Shown piece by piece: positions 56,288-64,000 of a DNA stretch of 64,000 nucleotides. The number at the start of each line of letters is the position of its first letter. Within the stretch, counting starts at the first letter, position 1. The stretch covers positions 62,001 to 126,000 of the forward strand of contig NZ_FUYV01000010.1 of NCBI RefSeq assembly GCF_900168165.1, read 5' to 3'. A program made the position numbers and the translations under genes. The notes beneath the pieces were generated by a model, which saw only the letters and a list, made by a program, of their open reading frames with translations, was not told where the DNA came from and did not search any database. The DNA comes from Alkalitalea saponilacus. GTDB lineage: Bacteria > Bacteroidota > Bacteroidia > Bacteroidales > Marinilabiliaceae.

Positions 56288-58360
56288 ATGAGAAAAATAT
56301 CATTAAAAAATCGAATGAATCATTTCAGATTACTTCGTCAGACTTTTGTCCTACTTTTGTCATTGTTTGTTATGTATTCTTGCAAAACCGATTCAGAACT
56401 GAAACTTCCGTCTGTTTTTTCTAACAATATGGTACTGCAGCAAAATATTGATGCTACCATTTGGGGATACGCAAAAAGTGGAACTGAAATTACTGTTAGC
56501 TCTCAATGGGGAGCTGTTTCAAAGGCCAAAGCTGGAGAGGATGGTAAATGGATGCTTGAACTGGCTACAATTGAAGCGGGAGGTCCTTATTTTATTGATG
56601 TTGAGGCCGGAGAAACGAAAATACGTATTGAAAATGTGTTGTTGGGAGAGGTTTGGTTGGCCTCCGGACAATCAAATATGGAGATGCCTTTGCGAGGCTG
56701 GCCACCACTGGAGCCAATCTATGGATCTGATGAGGCAATTGCCACATCTGATTATCCAGGAGTCAGAATGTTTACGGTGGCAAGAAATGTAAGCTCAACA
56801 ATATTAAATGATGTTGAAGGTGAGTGGCTGGTCTCCTCACCTGAAACGGCTGGAGGGTTCAGTGCCACGGCTTACTTTTTTGCACGAAAAGTGCATGCCG
56901 AAACAGGTGTGCCGGTAGGAATTATACACAGCAGCTGGGGAGGAACTCCGGCTGAATCGTGGATAAGCGGATCGACATTGGGTGTTGACAGAGATTTTAC
57001 TGAACGTGTGGAAATGCTTCAGCAGGCTAAAGAGGAGGAACAGAAGTATAACAGATGGTTGGATAGGTTCCCAATGAAAAGTATTGCTATGACCGGTAAT
57101 GTGGATCCACTTGTGGGAATTGATTTATTTGACGAATATGGATCCTCTCCTGAAACCGACGTGAATGATTGGCCTGCCATAAATTTGCCAGCTTTGATTG
57201 AAGATACCGAGATCGGAGATTTTGACGGGGTCATCTGGTTTAGAAAGAAGATTGAGATTCCTGAATCGTGGATAGGAAAAAATCTGGTACTAAGCCTGGG
57301 GCCAATTGACGATAGGGATGTTACCTGGGTTAATGGAAACAGGGTAGGAGGAATGGAAGAAGATGGTCTGTATCAGGTTGAACGTATTTATAATGTTCCA
57401 TCTGAATATGTCACTGATCGGGATCTTCTCATTGCTGTGCGAGTTATTGATACACAGGGCGGCGGCGGAATCTACGGAAAAGAGGAGCAGTTGAAACTCT
57501 TCCCTGAAGGAGAGGTTGATCTGGCCATTAGTCTGGCAGGGGAGTGGAATTATAAACTGGTCGGGGAAATTCAGGGACTCAGTTTGTATCTTTTTGATCC
57601 TGCGAAAGATGTGTTGGCAAGTCGTCCGCAAAGAACCATGGTTTTAAACTCCCATACACCAACTGTTTTATATAATGCTATGGTTGCACCGTTGGTTCCC
57701 TATGGTTTAAAAGGAGTTATTTGGTATCAGGGAGAAACCAACGTAGGACGTGCGAATCAGTATATGCGTTTAAAATCCATGTTGATAACTGATTGGAGGA
57801 ACCATTACAAAAATGATGAGCTTTCCTTCTATTATGTGCAGTTGGCTCCATGGCATTACAATGATGTTGAGGGCATCGCTTCAGCCAACTTGCGCGAAGC
57901 TCAGAGACGTATGCAATTTATTCCTCATACCGGTATGATTTCAACGTTGGATATTGGCGATTTGGAATCTATCCATCCAGGTAATAAAAAGGATGTTGGA
58001 GAGCGTTTAGCTCTTTGGGCTTTGGCTAATGATTATGGCGTAAATCTACCGTTTACTGGGCCCGAACCTGCTAAAGTTTCCATTATCAATAATAGGGTGG
58101 AGATCGAGTTTGACCATGCTGAAAACGGCTTGGTTCTATCGAGGGAATATTGTGGTCAGTTTGAGATTTCAGGTGCAGATGGGGTCTTTCATCGGGCTAC
58201 GGTTATCCTTAATGATAATTCTTTGGTAGTAGAGTCTTCAGAGGTGAGAGAGCCTGTTAATGTAAGATATGGATATAGAAATGGTGCCAAAGCTTCGCTA
58301 TTTAATGGTGATATGCTACCGGCGCCTTCTTTTAGTACGGAAAATGAGATTGCGAATTGA
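56288..58360 (+). CDS. Sialate O-acetylesterase-like SGNH hydrolase lipoprotein
   Basis: 690 residues. Lipobox VMYSC after a hydrophobic segment (start at 56288 or 56318). The SGNH Ser lies in ASGQSNMEMPL (about 123-133), the late catalytic Asp/His in DLESIHPGNK. The middle (about 290-400) is a beta-sandwich (WFRKKIEIPESWIGKNLVLS), as in 9-O-acetylesterases that remove acetyl groups from sialic acids or acetylated glycans in the periplasm. Confidence 0.9.
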   Translation: MRKISLKNRMNHFRLLRQTFVLLLSLFVMYSCKTDSELKLPSVFSNNMVLQQNIDATIWGYAKSGTEITVSSQWGAVSKAKAGEDGKWMLELATIEAGGPYFIDVEAGETKIRIENVLLGEVWLASGQSNMEMPLRGWPPLEPIYGSDEAIATSDYPGVRMFTVARNVSSTILNDVEGEWLVSSPETAGGFSATAYFFARKVHAETGVPVGIIHSSWGGTPAESWISGSTLGVDRDFTERVEMLQQAKEEEQKYNRWLDRFPMKSIAMTGNVDPLVGIDLFDEYGSSPETDVNDWPAINLPALIEDTEIGDFDGVIWFRKKIEIPESWIGKNLVLSLGPIDDRDVTWVNGNRVGGMEEDGLYQVERIYNVPSEYVTDRDLLIAVRVIDTQGGGGIYGKEEQLKLFPEGEVDLAISLAGEWNYKLVGEIQGLSLYLFDPAKDVLASRPQRTMVLNSHTPTVLYNAMVAPLVPYGLKGVIWYQGETNVGRANQYMRLKSMLITDWRNHYKNDELSFYYVQLAPWHYNDVEGIASANLREAQRRMQFIPHTGMISTLDIGDLESIHPGNKKDVGERLALWALANDYGVNLPFTGPEPAKVSIINNRVEIEFDHAENGLVLSREYCGQFEISGADGVFHRATVILNDNSLVVESSEVREPVNVRYGYRNGAKASLFNGDMLPAPSFSTENEIAN

Positions 58361-58399
58361 TATTTATTTAACCTGCAAATTGCGATAACGACTTTTCTC

Positions 58400-58448
58400 A
58401 ATAATACAGCCGCATTCTTTTTATAATAGAGGATGCGGCTATATTATT
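58400..58448. terminator. Convergent terminator-like hairpin
   Basis: Arms AATAATACAGCCGCAT (58400-58415) and ATGCGGCTATATTATT (58433-58448) with one mismatch, 17 bp apart, between the esterase and phosphatase stop codons. Confidence 0.65.
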
Positions 58449-58542
58449 GCGGCAAAAGGATTATTTATTTTTGTTGTAAATATTTGTGTCCTTTGCGCTT
58501 TCTTCGTGTCCTTTGCGGTTTACTTTAACTATTAGGTATATA

Positions 58543-59667
58543 CTAGAAACCAAAAAGATTTATCATTTTATAAAAGAGATCTGTATTGTCATATATCCCA
58601 ATAAACTCTTCAGCACCTGGTCCAAAAGCCATTACCGGCACCATGCTGCCTGTGTGATTGCCGCTAGTATAACCTGCCGTAACAGATCCCTTTTCATAAT
58701 TTCCGCCGTGCAGAGCCATGCCACCTGTTTCATGGTCGGAGGTAACAATTACCAATGTTTCTCCGTTTTTAGCTGCAAATTCTAATGCAACACCAACAGC
58801 TCTGTCCATGTCGAGCATTTCACCAACGATGTACCCGGTATCATTATTATGGCCGCCCCAATCAATTTGAGAGCCTTCAATCATCATGAAGAACCCGTTT
58901 TCATTCTGACTCAGCACCTGAATGGCTTTTTTGGTAGCTCTTGGGAGCATATCGCCTCTTTCATGATAGATGCTGTTGTGGCGTGGAGCAGTGAAAATTG
59001 CAGCCGGGCCGGTTGTCAATTCCGTCGCTTCATCCAGGCAGGTGAAAACCGAATAACCTTTTTCTTTCAGGTCAATAGTGAGATCGCGACCATCTTCACG
59101 TTGAGTAAAATGTTGCAACCCGCCACCAATAAAGATATCAATGTCGGTTTTAAGAAAATCCTCTGCAATCTCTTCCTTCATGTTTCTGGAGGGTTGATGT
59201 GCAATAAAAGATGCAGGGGTAGCGTGGGTAATGGATGAAGTTGCCACCAAACCCGTTGCTTTCCCGTGCTGATCACTGATTTGCAGAATGGTTGGGATGG
59301 CTATCCCGTCCTGATCAAGAGCTACGGTTCCATCAGTAACTTTTTGTCCGGTGGCAATCGCTGAACCTCCTGCTGCCGAGTCGGTAACATAATTATTGGC
59401 ACTGTGAGTGGTGATTAAGCCAATGTGACGAAGGTATTGCATGTAGAGATTCCCTCCGTTGGCTGTGTAGGCTGCTGTCAGGTGGGAGATACCCATGCCG
59501 TCGCCAATAAACAATATGATGTTTTTGGGTGTTTCACTAAATTGAACCGGGTTAATTTCTTTTACTTCGTAACGGTTCTCGTTGATGTAGGTTGCCTTGT
59601 CTTCTTCTGCAAAGACATTCAATGATGTTGCAATTAAAAGGTAAAATAGAACTGAAAACTTGTTCAT
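58543..59667 (-). CDS. Alkaline phosphatase
   Basis: 375 residues from the ATG at 59667, where the signal peptide MNKFSVLFYLLIATSLNVFA begins; an earlier ATG at 59718 adds 17 atypical residues. LFIGDGMGISHLTAA carries metal-binding Asp, the catalytic Ser is in VTDSAAGGSAIATGQK, and VTSDHETGGMALHGG has the zinc His residues. Periplasmic phosphomonoesterase. It is shorter than E. coli PhoA. Confidence 0.93.
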   Translation of the reverse strand: MNKFSVLFYLLIATSLNVFAEEDKATYINENRYEVKEINPVQFSETPKNIILFIGDGMGISHLTAAYTANGGNLYMQYLRHIGLITTHSANNYVTDSAAGGSAIATGQKVTDGTVALDQDGIAIPTILQISDQHGKATGLVATSSITHATPASFIAHQPSRNMKEEIAEDFLKTDIDIFIGGGLQHFTQREDGRDLTIDLKEKGYSVFTCLDEATELTTGPAAIFTAPRHNSIYHERGDMLPRATKKAIQVLSQNENGFFMMIEGSQIDWGGHNNDTGYIVGEMLDMDRAVGVALEFAAKNGETLVIVTSDHETGGMALHGGNYEKGSVTAGYTSGNHTGSMVPVMAFGPGAEEFIGIYDNTDLFYKMINLFGF

Positions 59668-59845
59668 GCTGGTTTGTTTTAAAGGTTTTATTTGATCAAA
59701 AGTAATCATTTTAACCATGGTAGGGAATTAATTGTTCGTTAATTAAGGGTTAAATGTTGGATTTCGCAATAAAAATTTGCATCATAAGGGTGTTGAGGGA
59801 TATGTTTTTATATTTGTATCCTGAAAGTTTAATTTTAATCTGAGA

Positions 59846-60664
59846 ATGGATACTCAAGCTATATTGTTTGCATTTGCATTGACTCTGTTTGCAGGTCTGG
59901 CCACCGGTATTGGAAGTGCAATGGCCTTTTTTGCAAAGCGTACCAACACAAAGTTTTTATCAGTGGCTCTTGGTTTCTCGGCTGGCGTCATGATATACGT
60001 TTCCTTTGTGGAGATTTTTTTCAAAGCTAAGGAGGAGTTGATTGGTCATCTGGGTGAAAAACCCGGTACTTGGATCACAGTTGCTTCTTTTTTTGGTGGG
60101 ATGCTGCTGATTGCATTAATTGATAAATTTATTCCGCAAAAGGAGAATCCCCATGAGGTAAATCTGATTGAAAACATGACCGAAGAGCAACGTGAGCAAA
60201 AGAGGAAGGAAAAAAAACTGATGCGCATGGGACTTATGACCGGTTTAGCCATTGCCATACACAACCTCCCTGAAGGACTTGCCACGTTTACTGCAGCTCT
60301 GCATGATCCTAATCTGGGGATAGCCATTGCATTTGCCATTGCCATTCACAATATCCCTGAAGGGATTGCCATTTCGGTGCCTATATTTTATGCGACAGGA
60401 AGTCGTCGAAAAGCTTTTAAGTATAGTTTTTTGTCGGGGCTGGCAGAGCCTGTTGGAGCTTTGATCGGTTTCCTTTTGTTAATGCCTTTTATGGGACCAA
60501 TGTTATTTGGGATCATATTTGCATCTGTTGCCGGTATCATGGTTTTTATAAGTTTTGACGAATTGCTCCCCGCTGCAAGAGAATATGGAGAACATCACCT
60601 TCCGGTGTATGGTCTCTTTGGTGGTATGTTGGTGATGGCGTTGAGTTTGTTATTATTTATTTGA
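59846..60664 (+). CDS. zupT: ZIP-family zinc transporter ZupT
   Basis: 272 residues, eight hydrophobic segments. The ZIP metal-site helices carry [14 protein letters not shown] (about 143) and [18 protein letters not shown] (about 175), and the first helix [19 protein letters not shown] matches ZupT. It imports zinc and other divalent cations. Confidence 0.94.
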   Translation: MDTQAILFAFALTLFAGLATGIGSAMAFFAKRTNTKFLSVALGFSAGVMIYVSFVEIFFKAKEELIGHLGEKPGTWITVASFFGGMLLIALIDKFIPQKENPHEVNLIENMTEEQREQKRKEKKLMRMGLMTGLAIAIHNLPEGLATFTAALHDPNLGIAIAFAIAIHNIPEGIAISVPIFYATGSRRKAFKYSFLSGLAEPVGALIGFLLLMPFMGPMLFGIIFASVAGIMVFISFDELLPAAREYGEHHLPVYGLFGGMLVMALSLLLFI

Positions 60665-60710
60665 TCTGAACCTGAGTTCATACTTACGATTTGTTGAAAA
60701 TTATAGTTGG

Positions 60711-61352
60711 ATGAGATTAAATGAGCGTTTTAAGTTGATTATTGAGTGGTTTAAAGAGAATATGCCCGTTGCAGAAACGGAACTTCATTACACCAATCCA
60801 TATGAATTACTTGTTGCAGTTATTTTATCGGCGCAGTGCACCGATAAAAGAGTGAATCAGATCACGCCACCTTTTTTCGAACGTTTTCCATCTGCAGAAG
60901 TGCTAGCCAATGCAGAAATTTCAGAGGTGTTTGAATATATAAAATCGTGTAGCTATCCCAATAATAAAAGCAAGAGTTTGGTTGGAATGGCTCAAAAGCT
61001 CGTAGGTGAGTTTAAAAGCATAGTCCCATCAGATGTAAATGATTTGCAAAAACTTCCCGGCGTGGGTCGTAAAACAGCCAATGTTATAGCATCTGTTGTG
61101 TATGACAAGCCTGCACTGGCTGTTGATACGCATGTTTTCAGGGTGTCTGCCCGTTTAGGGCTGACGCGCGATGCCAAAACTCCATTGGAGACCGAAAAAC
61201 AACTTGTAAAATATATTCCCGAAGAACTGCTTGCCATCGCACATCATTGGCTTATTCTTCATGGACGCTATGTATGTTTGGCTCGAAAACCGAAATGTAA
61301 TGAGTGTGGGTTGAAGCATCTATGTCATTATTACCAGAAAAATGGAGAATGA
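60711..61352 (+). CDS. nth: Endonuclease III
   Basis: 213 residues. The HhH motif LPGVGRKTANV (about 115-125) with the catalytic Lys, Asp in ALAVDTHVFRVSARLGL, and the four [4Fe-4S] Cys in CLARKPKCNECGLKHLC (C-X6-C-X2-C-X5-C). It removes oxidised pyrimidines and nicks AP sites in base-excision repair. Confidence 0.96.
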   Translation: MRLNERFKLIIEWFKENMPVAETELHYTNPYELLVAVILSAQCTDKRVNQITPPFFERFPSAEVLANAEISEVFEYIKSCSYPNNKSKSLVGMAQKLVGEFKSIVPSDVNDLQKLPGVGRKTANVIASVVYDKPALAVDTHVFRVSARLGLTRDAKTPLETEKQLVKYIPEELLAIAHHWLILHGRYVCLARKPKCNECGLKHLCHYYQKNGE

Positions 61353-61389
61353 TTTGGGGAGTTTTTTTATCTCAAATGGATAAATAGTC

Positions 61390-61427
61390 ACAAAGGTGTT
61401 CTGTTTGAAAAAACATAACACCTTTGT
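61390..61427. terminator. Convergent hairpin after nth
   Basis: Arms ACAAAGGTGTT (61390-61400) and AACACCTTTGT (61417-61427), 16 bp apart, between nth and the convergent nucleotidyltransferase gene. Confidence 0.6.
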
Positions 61428-61481
61428 TGTTGAAATTTAAATTCTATCAGATTATCTGCTGTTTTCTAAATTGTCTGTTTG

Positions 61482-62381
61482 TTAAGACCATAAATTATTC
61501 GGATAATCGCCATTGCTGTGAAGATCCTGCAATGATTTTTTAACCAATGGCTTATCTTCCTGATAGGTGACACCAAACCATTTGGATGGGGTGCTGATAA
61601 TCTTAACAGAAGCAACTTCTGCTTTAACCATGTTGTCAGCCTGAATATTAAAATAGAATTCTGATTTCATTTCATGGCCTTTTTCCTTGAGGAACTGCTT
61701 GAAACCTTCCTCAAGATGGCCAAAAAACTCAGGTTTAAATATCCAGAAATTCATTGAAACCGGTGCCTCAGGATTCAATTCTCCCTTCTGATCTTCCTCA
61801 TAGAAAAACACTTTGTCTCCCTCTTTTCCAATTTTCGTCCTTTCGGTTACTTCTGTCAGGTTGTTTTCTGCATCCGAACCACATATTCCTCTTGATACCG
61901 TTCCGTAATCAGATAAGGTGTTTTTAAGAGCGTAGCCAATCATTGCATATTCGTTGTCACGAGTGCTGCTGGCGATAAAATCTACTGCCTGTTGATAGGC
62001 TTTTTGGCCGTAAAAATCATCGGCATTGATGATGGCAAAGGGAGTATTTATCACATCCTTGGCCATTAACATGGCATGACCTGTTCCCCAAGGCTTTTCG
62101 CGGCCTTCAGGTATGGAAAAACCGGCAGGTATTTTATCAAGACTTTGAAAGACATACTCGGTTTCGATTTTTCCTTTTAAGCGAGGTTCAAACCGCTCTT
62201 TAAAAGCATCTGCAAAGTCTTCCCGAATTACAAATACGACTTTCCCGAATCCAGCTCTGATTGCATCAAACACTGAATAATCTATGATGGATTCGCCAGA
62301 GGGACCTAGTTCGTCCATTTGTTTTAATCCTCCGTAACGGCTGCCCATTCCGGCAGCCAAAATCAATAGTGTTGGTTTCAT
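61482..62381 (-). CDS. Sugar-phosphate nucleotidyltransferase-like protein
   Basis: 299 residues. N-terminal LILAAGMGSRYGGLKQMDEL is the NTP-binding loop of the nucleotidyl-transferase fold; AIINADDFYGQKAYQQAVDF (about 116-135) and VSMNFWIFKPEFFGHLEEGF are the metal- and sugar-binding segments. It resembles NDP-sugar pyrophosphorylases; the sugar is not determined. Confidence 0.87.
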   Translation of the reverse strand: MKPTLLILAAGMGSRYGGLKQMDELGPSGESIIDYSVFDAIRAGFGKVVFVIREDFADAFKERFEPRLKGKIETEYVFQSLDKIPAGFSIPEGREKPWGTGHAMLMAKDVINTPFAIINADDFYGQKAYQQAVDFIASSTRDNEYAMIGYALKNTLSDYGTVSRGICGSDAENNLTEVTERTKIGKEGDKVFFYEEDQKGELNPEAPVSMNFWIFKPEFFGHLEEGFKQFLKEKGHEMKSEFYFNIQADNMVKAEVASVKIISTPSKWFGVTYQEDKPLVKKSLQDLHSNGDYPNNLWS

Positions 62382-62390
62382 TTTAACTGT

Positions 62391-63365
62391 TTATTTTGAA
62401 TTTTGAAAATCTTCAATTATTCCGGCAGTCAGCCAATTTGCCAAAGCCTGACGGTTACTTTCTAAGATAAATCTTTGTTGATCGCGAAAGTTACGTATAT
62501 TTCCCAGTTCTACAAATACGGCAACAGGTTGCGTGTATCTCAGCATATAGAGATTTCTGGGCGATACAGTTCCGCTAAATCCTCTGTTGGGCTGATGCCT
62601 TCGGTAGTTACTCTCAAAAGTGCGGCGAAGAGTCTCTGCCATTTCCTTTCCCGTTTTGCTATGAGGATGATGATAAAAGAATACATCCAACTGCTGATTA
62701 TTTCCCCGGCTATCAAGGTGTATTTCAATCATACGCTGATAGGAGGCTGTCTCTTTTTCCCAAAGTTGATTAATGGCGGTAGCACGTTGTTTTAATCGCT
62801 CAATCTGATCCAGTGGTATGGGTTTACCCATTACTGTTTCATTTTGATCTGGCTTCAGAATGGCTTCGTTTCGAATGCCGTTATAAGGATCCTGAACAAT
62901 CACATGAACTTTTGCCCCACTTTGCATCAGGTTTTTAGCCAAACGAAGTGTAATGTCATAAGCATATTCATCTTCGTACAAGAGATGCTCACCATATCGA
63001 CCAATTGCTCCCGGATCGGGACCTCCATGTCCACTAACCAGATAAAATACAGCGCCTTTTAATGTTTCATCAATCAGAGTTAGGTTTTGATGCGATTCCC
63101 CAAATAATGGCTCAACCCAATTTGTGGTTTTGGTTGGTACATAATAGGCGTGATGAGCCAAGAGTCCCCCTTCATCGGTAAACTTACCTTCGTTTAATTG
63201 TAGGAATTCATCAAAATATTCGGCTGGTGATAAATGGTGTCGCCGCAAAAAACTCCAAATGCCTTCTCCCGGTTCTGGGTGGCTTTTTACAACGTCAGCA
63301 GGAGGTTGTGCCCATGTGGGCTCCAAAACCAGAATCAGAATTACTGCCAGATATATCCAACGCAT
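62391..63365 (-). CDS. N-acetylmuramoyl-L-alanine amidase with LysM-like N-terminus
   Basis: 324 residues. Signal peptide to about 20 (LVLEPTWAQ), a LysM-like part (PGEGIWSFLRRHHLSPAEYF, about 32-51), then the Amidase_3 domain: Zn ligands in VSGHGGPDPGA, LYEDEYAYDI and MIEIHLDSRGN, and the catalytic Glu in AVFVELGNIRN. It cleaves the amide bond between MurNAc and the peptide stem in the periplasm. Confidence 0.92.
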   Translation of the reverse strand: MRWIYLAVILILVLEPTWAQPPADVVKSHPEPGEGIWSFLRRHHLSPAEYFDEFLQLNEGKFTDEGGLLAHHAYYVPTKTTNWVEPLFGESHQNLTLIDETLKGAVFYLVSGHGGPDPGAIGRYGEHLLYEDEYAYDITLRLAKNLMQSGAKVHVIVQDPYNGIRNEAILKPDQNETVMGKPIPLDQIERLKQRATAINQLWEKETASYQRMIEIHLDSRGNNQQLDVFFYHHPHSKTGKEMAETLRRTFESNYRRHQPNRGFSGTVSPRNLYMLRYTQPVAVFVELGNIRNFRDQQRFILESNRQALANWLTAGIIEDFQNSK

Positions 63366-63385
63366 AAATAATTAGTAATGGGTTG

Positions 63386-64000
63386 TTACTTAACCATGAA
63401 GAACTTTTTTATGGGCTTGAAAAACCAACGTCTGAAATCTCTGTTTCGGTGGTAGTTGTCTCTGAACCGGGCTGAGAGCAGGATCGCTTTGTTGGGGTCA
63501 CTTCCTTTGATTTCAGCATAACTTCGTGAGAGAAGAGCGATGTCGTCCGGCTCACCATTTAAGCGTTTCAGGTTGTATAAACCTTCTTTTACCGATATGT
63601 TTTTATTGGATTTTAACCTGTTTAAATCGATGATTGAGAATTCATATAATCCGTTATTGTTTTTCACAAGGATGTTGTTTCCACCAAAATCTAGATGCAA
63701 AAATCCCTGTTTATGGATTTTTTCATAAACAAACTCTGCGAATTGCTTAATGATTGATACTTTGTCTGCCGTTTGTTTTTGAAAGACTTCTTCCATGGTG
63801 AAGTCGTGTTCTTCATATATGGAAATGTAGTAACTGTTGACTAAAAAGCCTTTTTTATTGTAATATTCAGCATAACCTAACGGTTGGGGGGTTGATATGC
63901 CATGTTTTAGAAAAGTAAGCGAGTTTTTGTAGCTTCTCTTTGCTTTGGATGCACGAATAAAAGAGTAGACGAAATAGTTGATGATATTGGGTTTGCCAAA
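63386..64000 (-). CDS. Lipopolysaccharide-kinase-like protein (5' end outside window)
   Basis: 205 codons open from the right edge to the stop at 63386; the first residues read FGKPNIINYFVYSFIRASKA. HLDFGGNNILV (catalytic Asp and Asn, about 137-147 of the visible part) and FSIIDLNRLKSN (DFG-like Asp) are motifs of the WaaP/KdkA-type eukaryotic-like kinases that phosphorylate LPS sugars. The N-terminal lobe is outside the window, and an internal ATG at 63796 is not the true start. Confidence 0.8.
   Translation of the reverse strand, partial: FGKPNIINYFVYSFIRASKAKRSYKNSLTFLKHGISTPQPLGYAEYYNKKGFLVNSYYISIYEEHDFTMEEVFQKQTADKVSIIKQFAEFVYEKIHKQGFLHLDFGGNNILVKNNNGLYEFSIIDLNRLKSNKNISVKEGLYNLKRLNGEPDDIALLSRSYAEIKGSDPNKAILLSARFRDNYHRNRDFRRWFFKPIKKFFMVK

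Overview
The window reads as chromosome of a Bacteroidota bacterium, most likely an anaerobic Marinilabiliales-type marine or sediment organism. The evidence is several Bacteroidota promoters (TTG-N19/20-TAnnTTTG), secreted proteins with type IX secretion (T9SS) C-terminal domains, carboxypeptidase-regulatory-like domains, DUF4199, a short AMP nucleosidase and a clostridial/green-sulfur-like nitrogenase cluster. The exact genus is not readable from the sequence.

Layout. 1-10 kb (minus strand): a molybdenum nitrogenase cluster, nifH-nifI1-nifI2-nifD-nifK, then nifE-nifN, with nifN running off the left edge. It is interrupted by a plus-strand SEC-C gene. NifI1/NifI2 point to post-translational ammonium switch-off. 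10-12.8 kb: a palindromic repeat element, a small unrecognised protein and an ABC-F ATPase. 12.8-20.2 kb: a degraded island of secreted proteins: a lysyl-endopeptidase-like protease with one in-frame stop, a metzincin-type metalloprotease with two in-frame stops, a frameshifted lipoprotein, two small lipoproteins and a truncated peptide, bounded by copies of a CACGGAG-type repeat. 20.2-24.2 kb: a second nif locus with a Nif11-domain protein, a NifX-like FeMo-co-binding protein, a GNAT, the sigma-54 activator NifA and a divergent ModE-like regulator. 24.3-24.9 kb: HigBA toxin-antitoxin. 25.2-29.1 kb: a vWA-domain protein divergent from an ECF sigma/anti-sigma pair. 29.1-31.4 kb: a second NifX-like paralog and a NarX/NarL-like two-component pair. 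32-64 kb: mostly housekeeping (TcdA, TlpA-like thioredoxin, GAPDH, aconitase, Dps, MiaA, GT2, SRP RNA with three tRNAs, AlgH, aminotransferase class IV, rhomboid, HolA, AMP nucleosidase, sialate esterase, alkaline phosphatase, ZIP transporter, endonuclease III, nucleotidyltransferase, amidase, partial LPS-kinase-like gene).

How it fits together. The main new observation is a palindrome, CTAC-N6-GTAG with A/T-rich flanks. It occurs 150-215 bp upstream of nifH, nifE and both nifX-like genes, with a one-mismatch copy between nifA and the modE-like gene. Near several of these starts there are GGCAC/GGCAT -24-like elements. This looks like the upstream activator site of a NifA regulon that ties the scattered nif loci together, but it needs a genome-wide search and a binding test. 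A second theme is the decay of the secreted-protease island: three nonsense codons (one each of TAA, TAG, TGA) and one frameshift, with frames otherwise intact.
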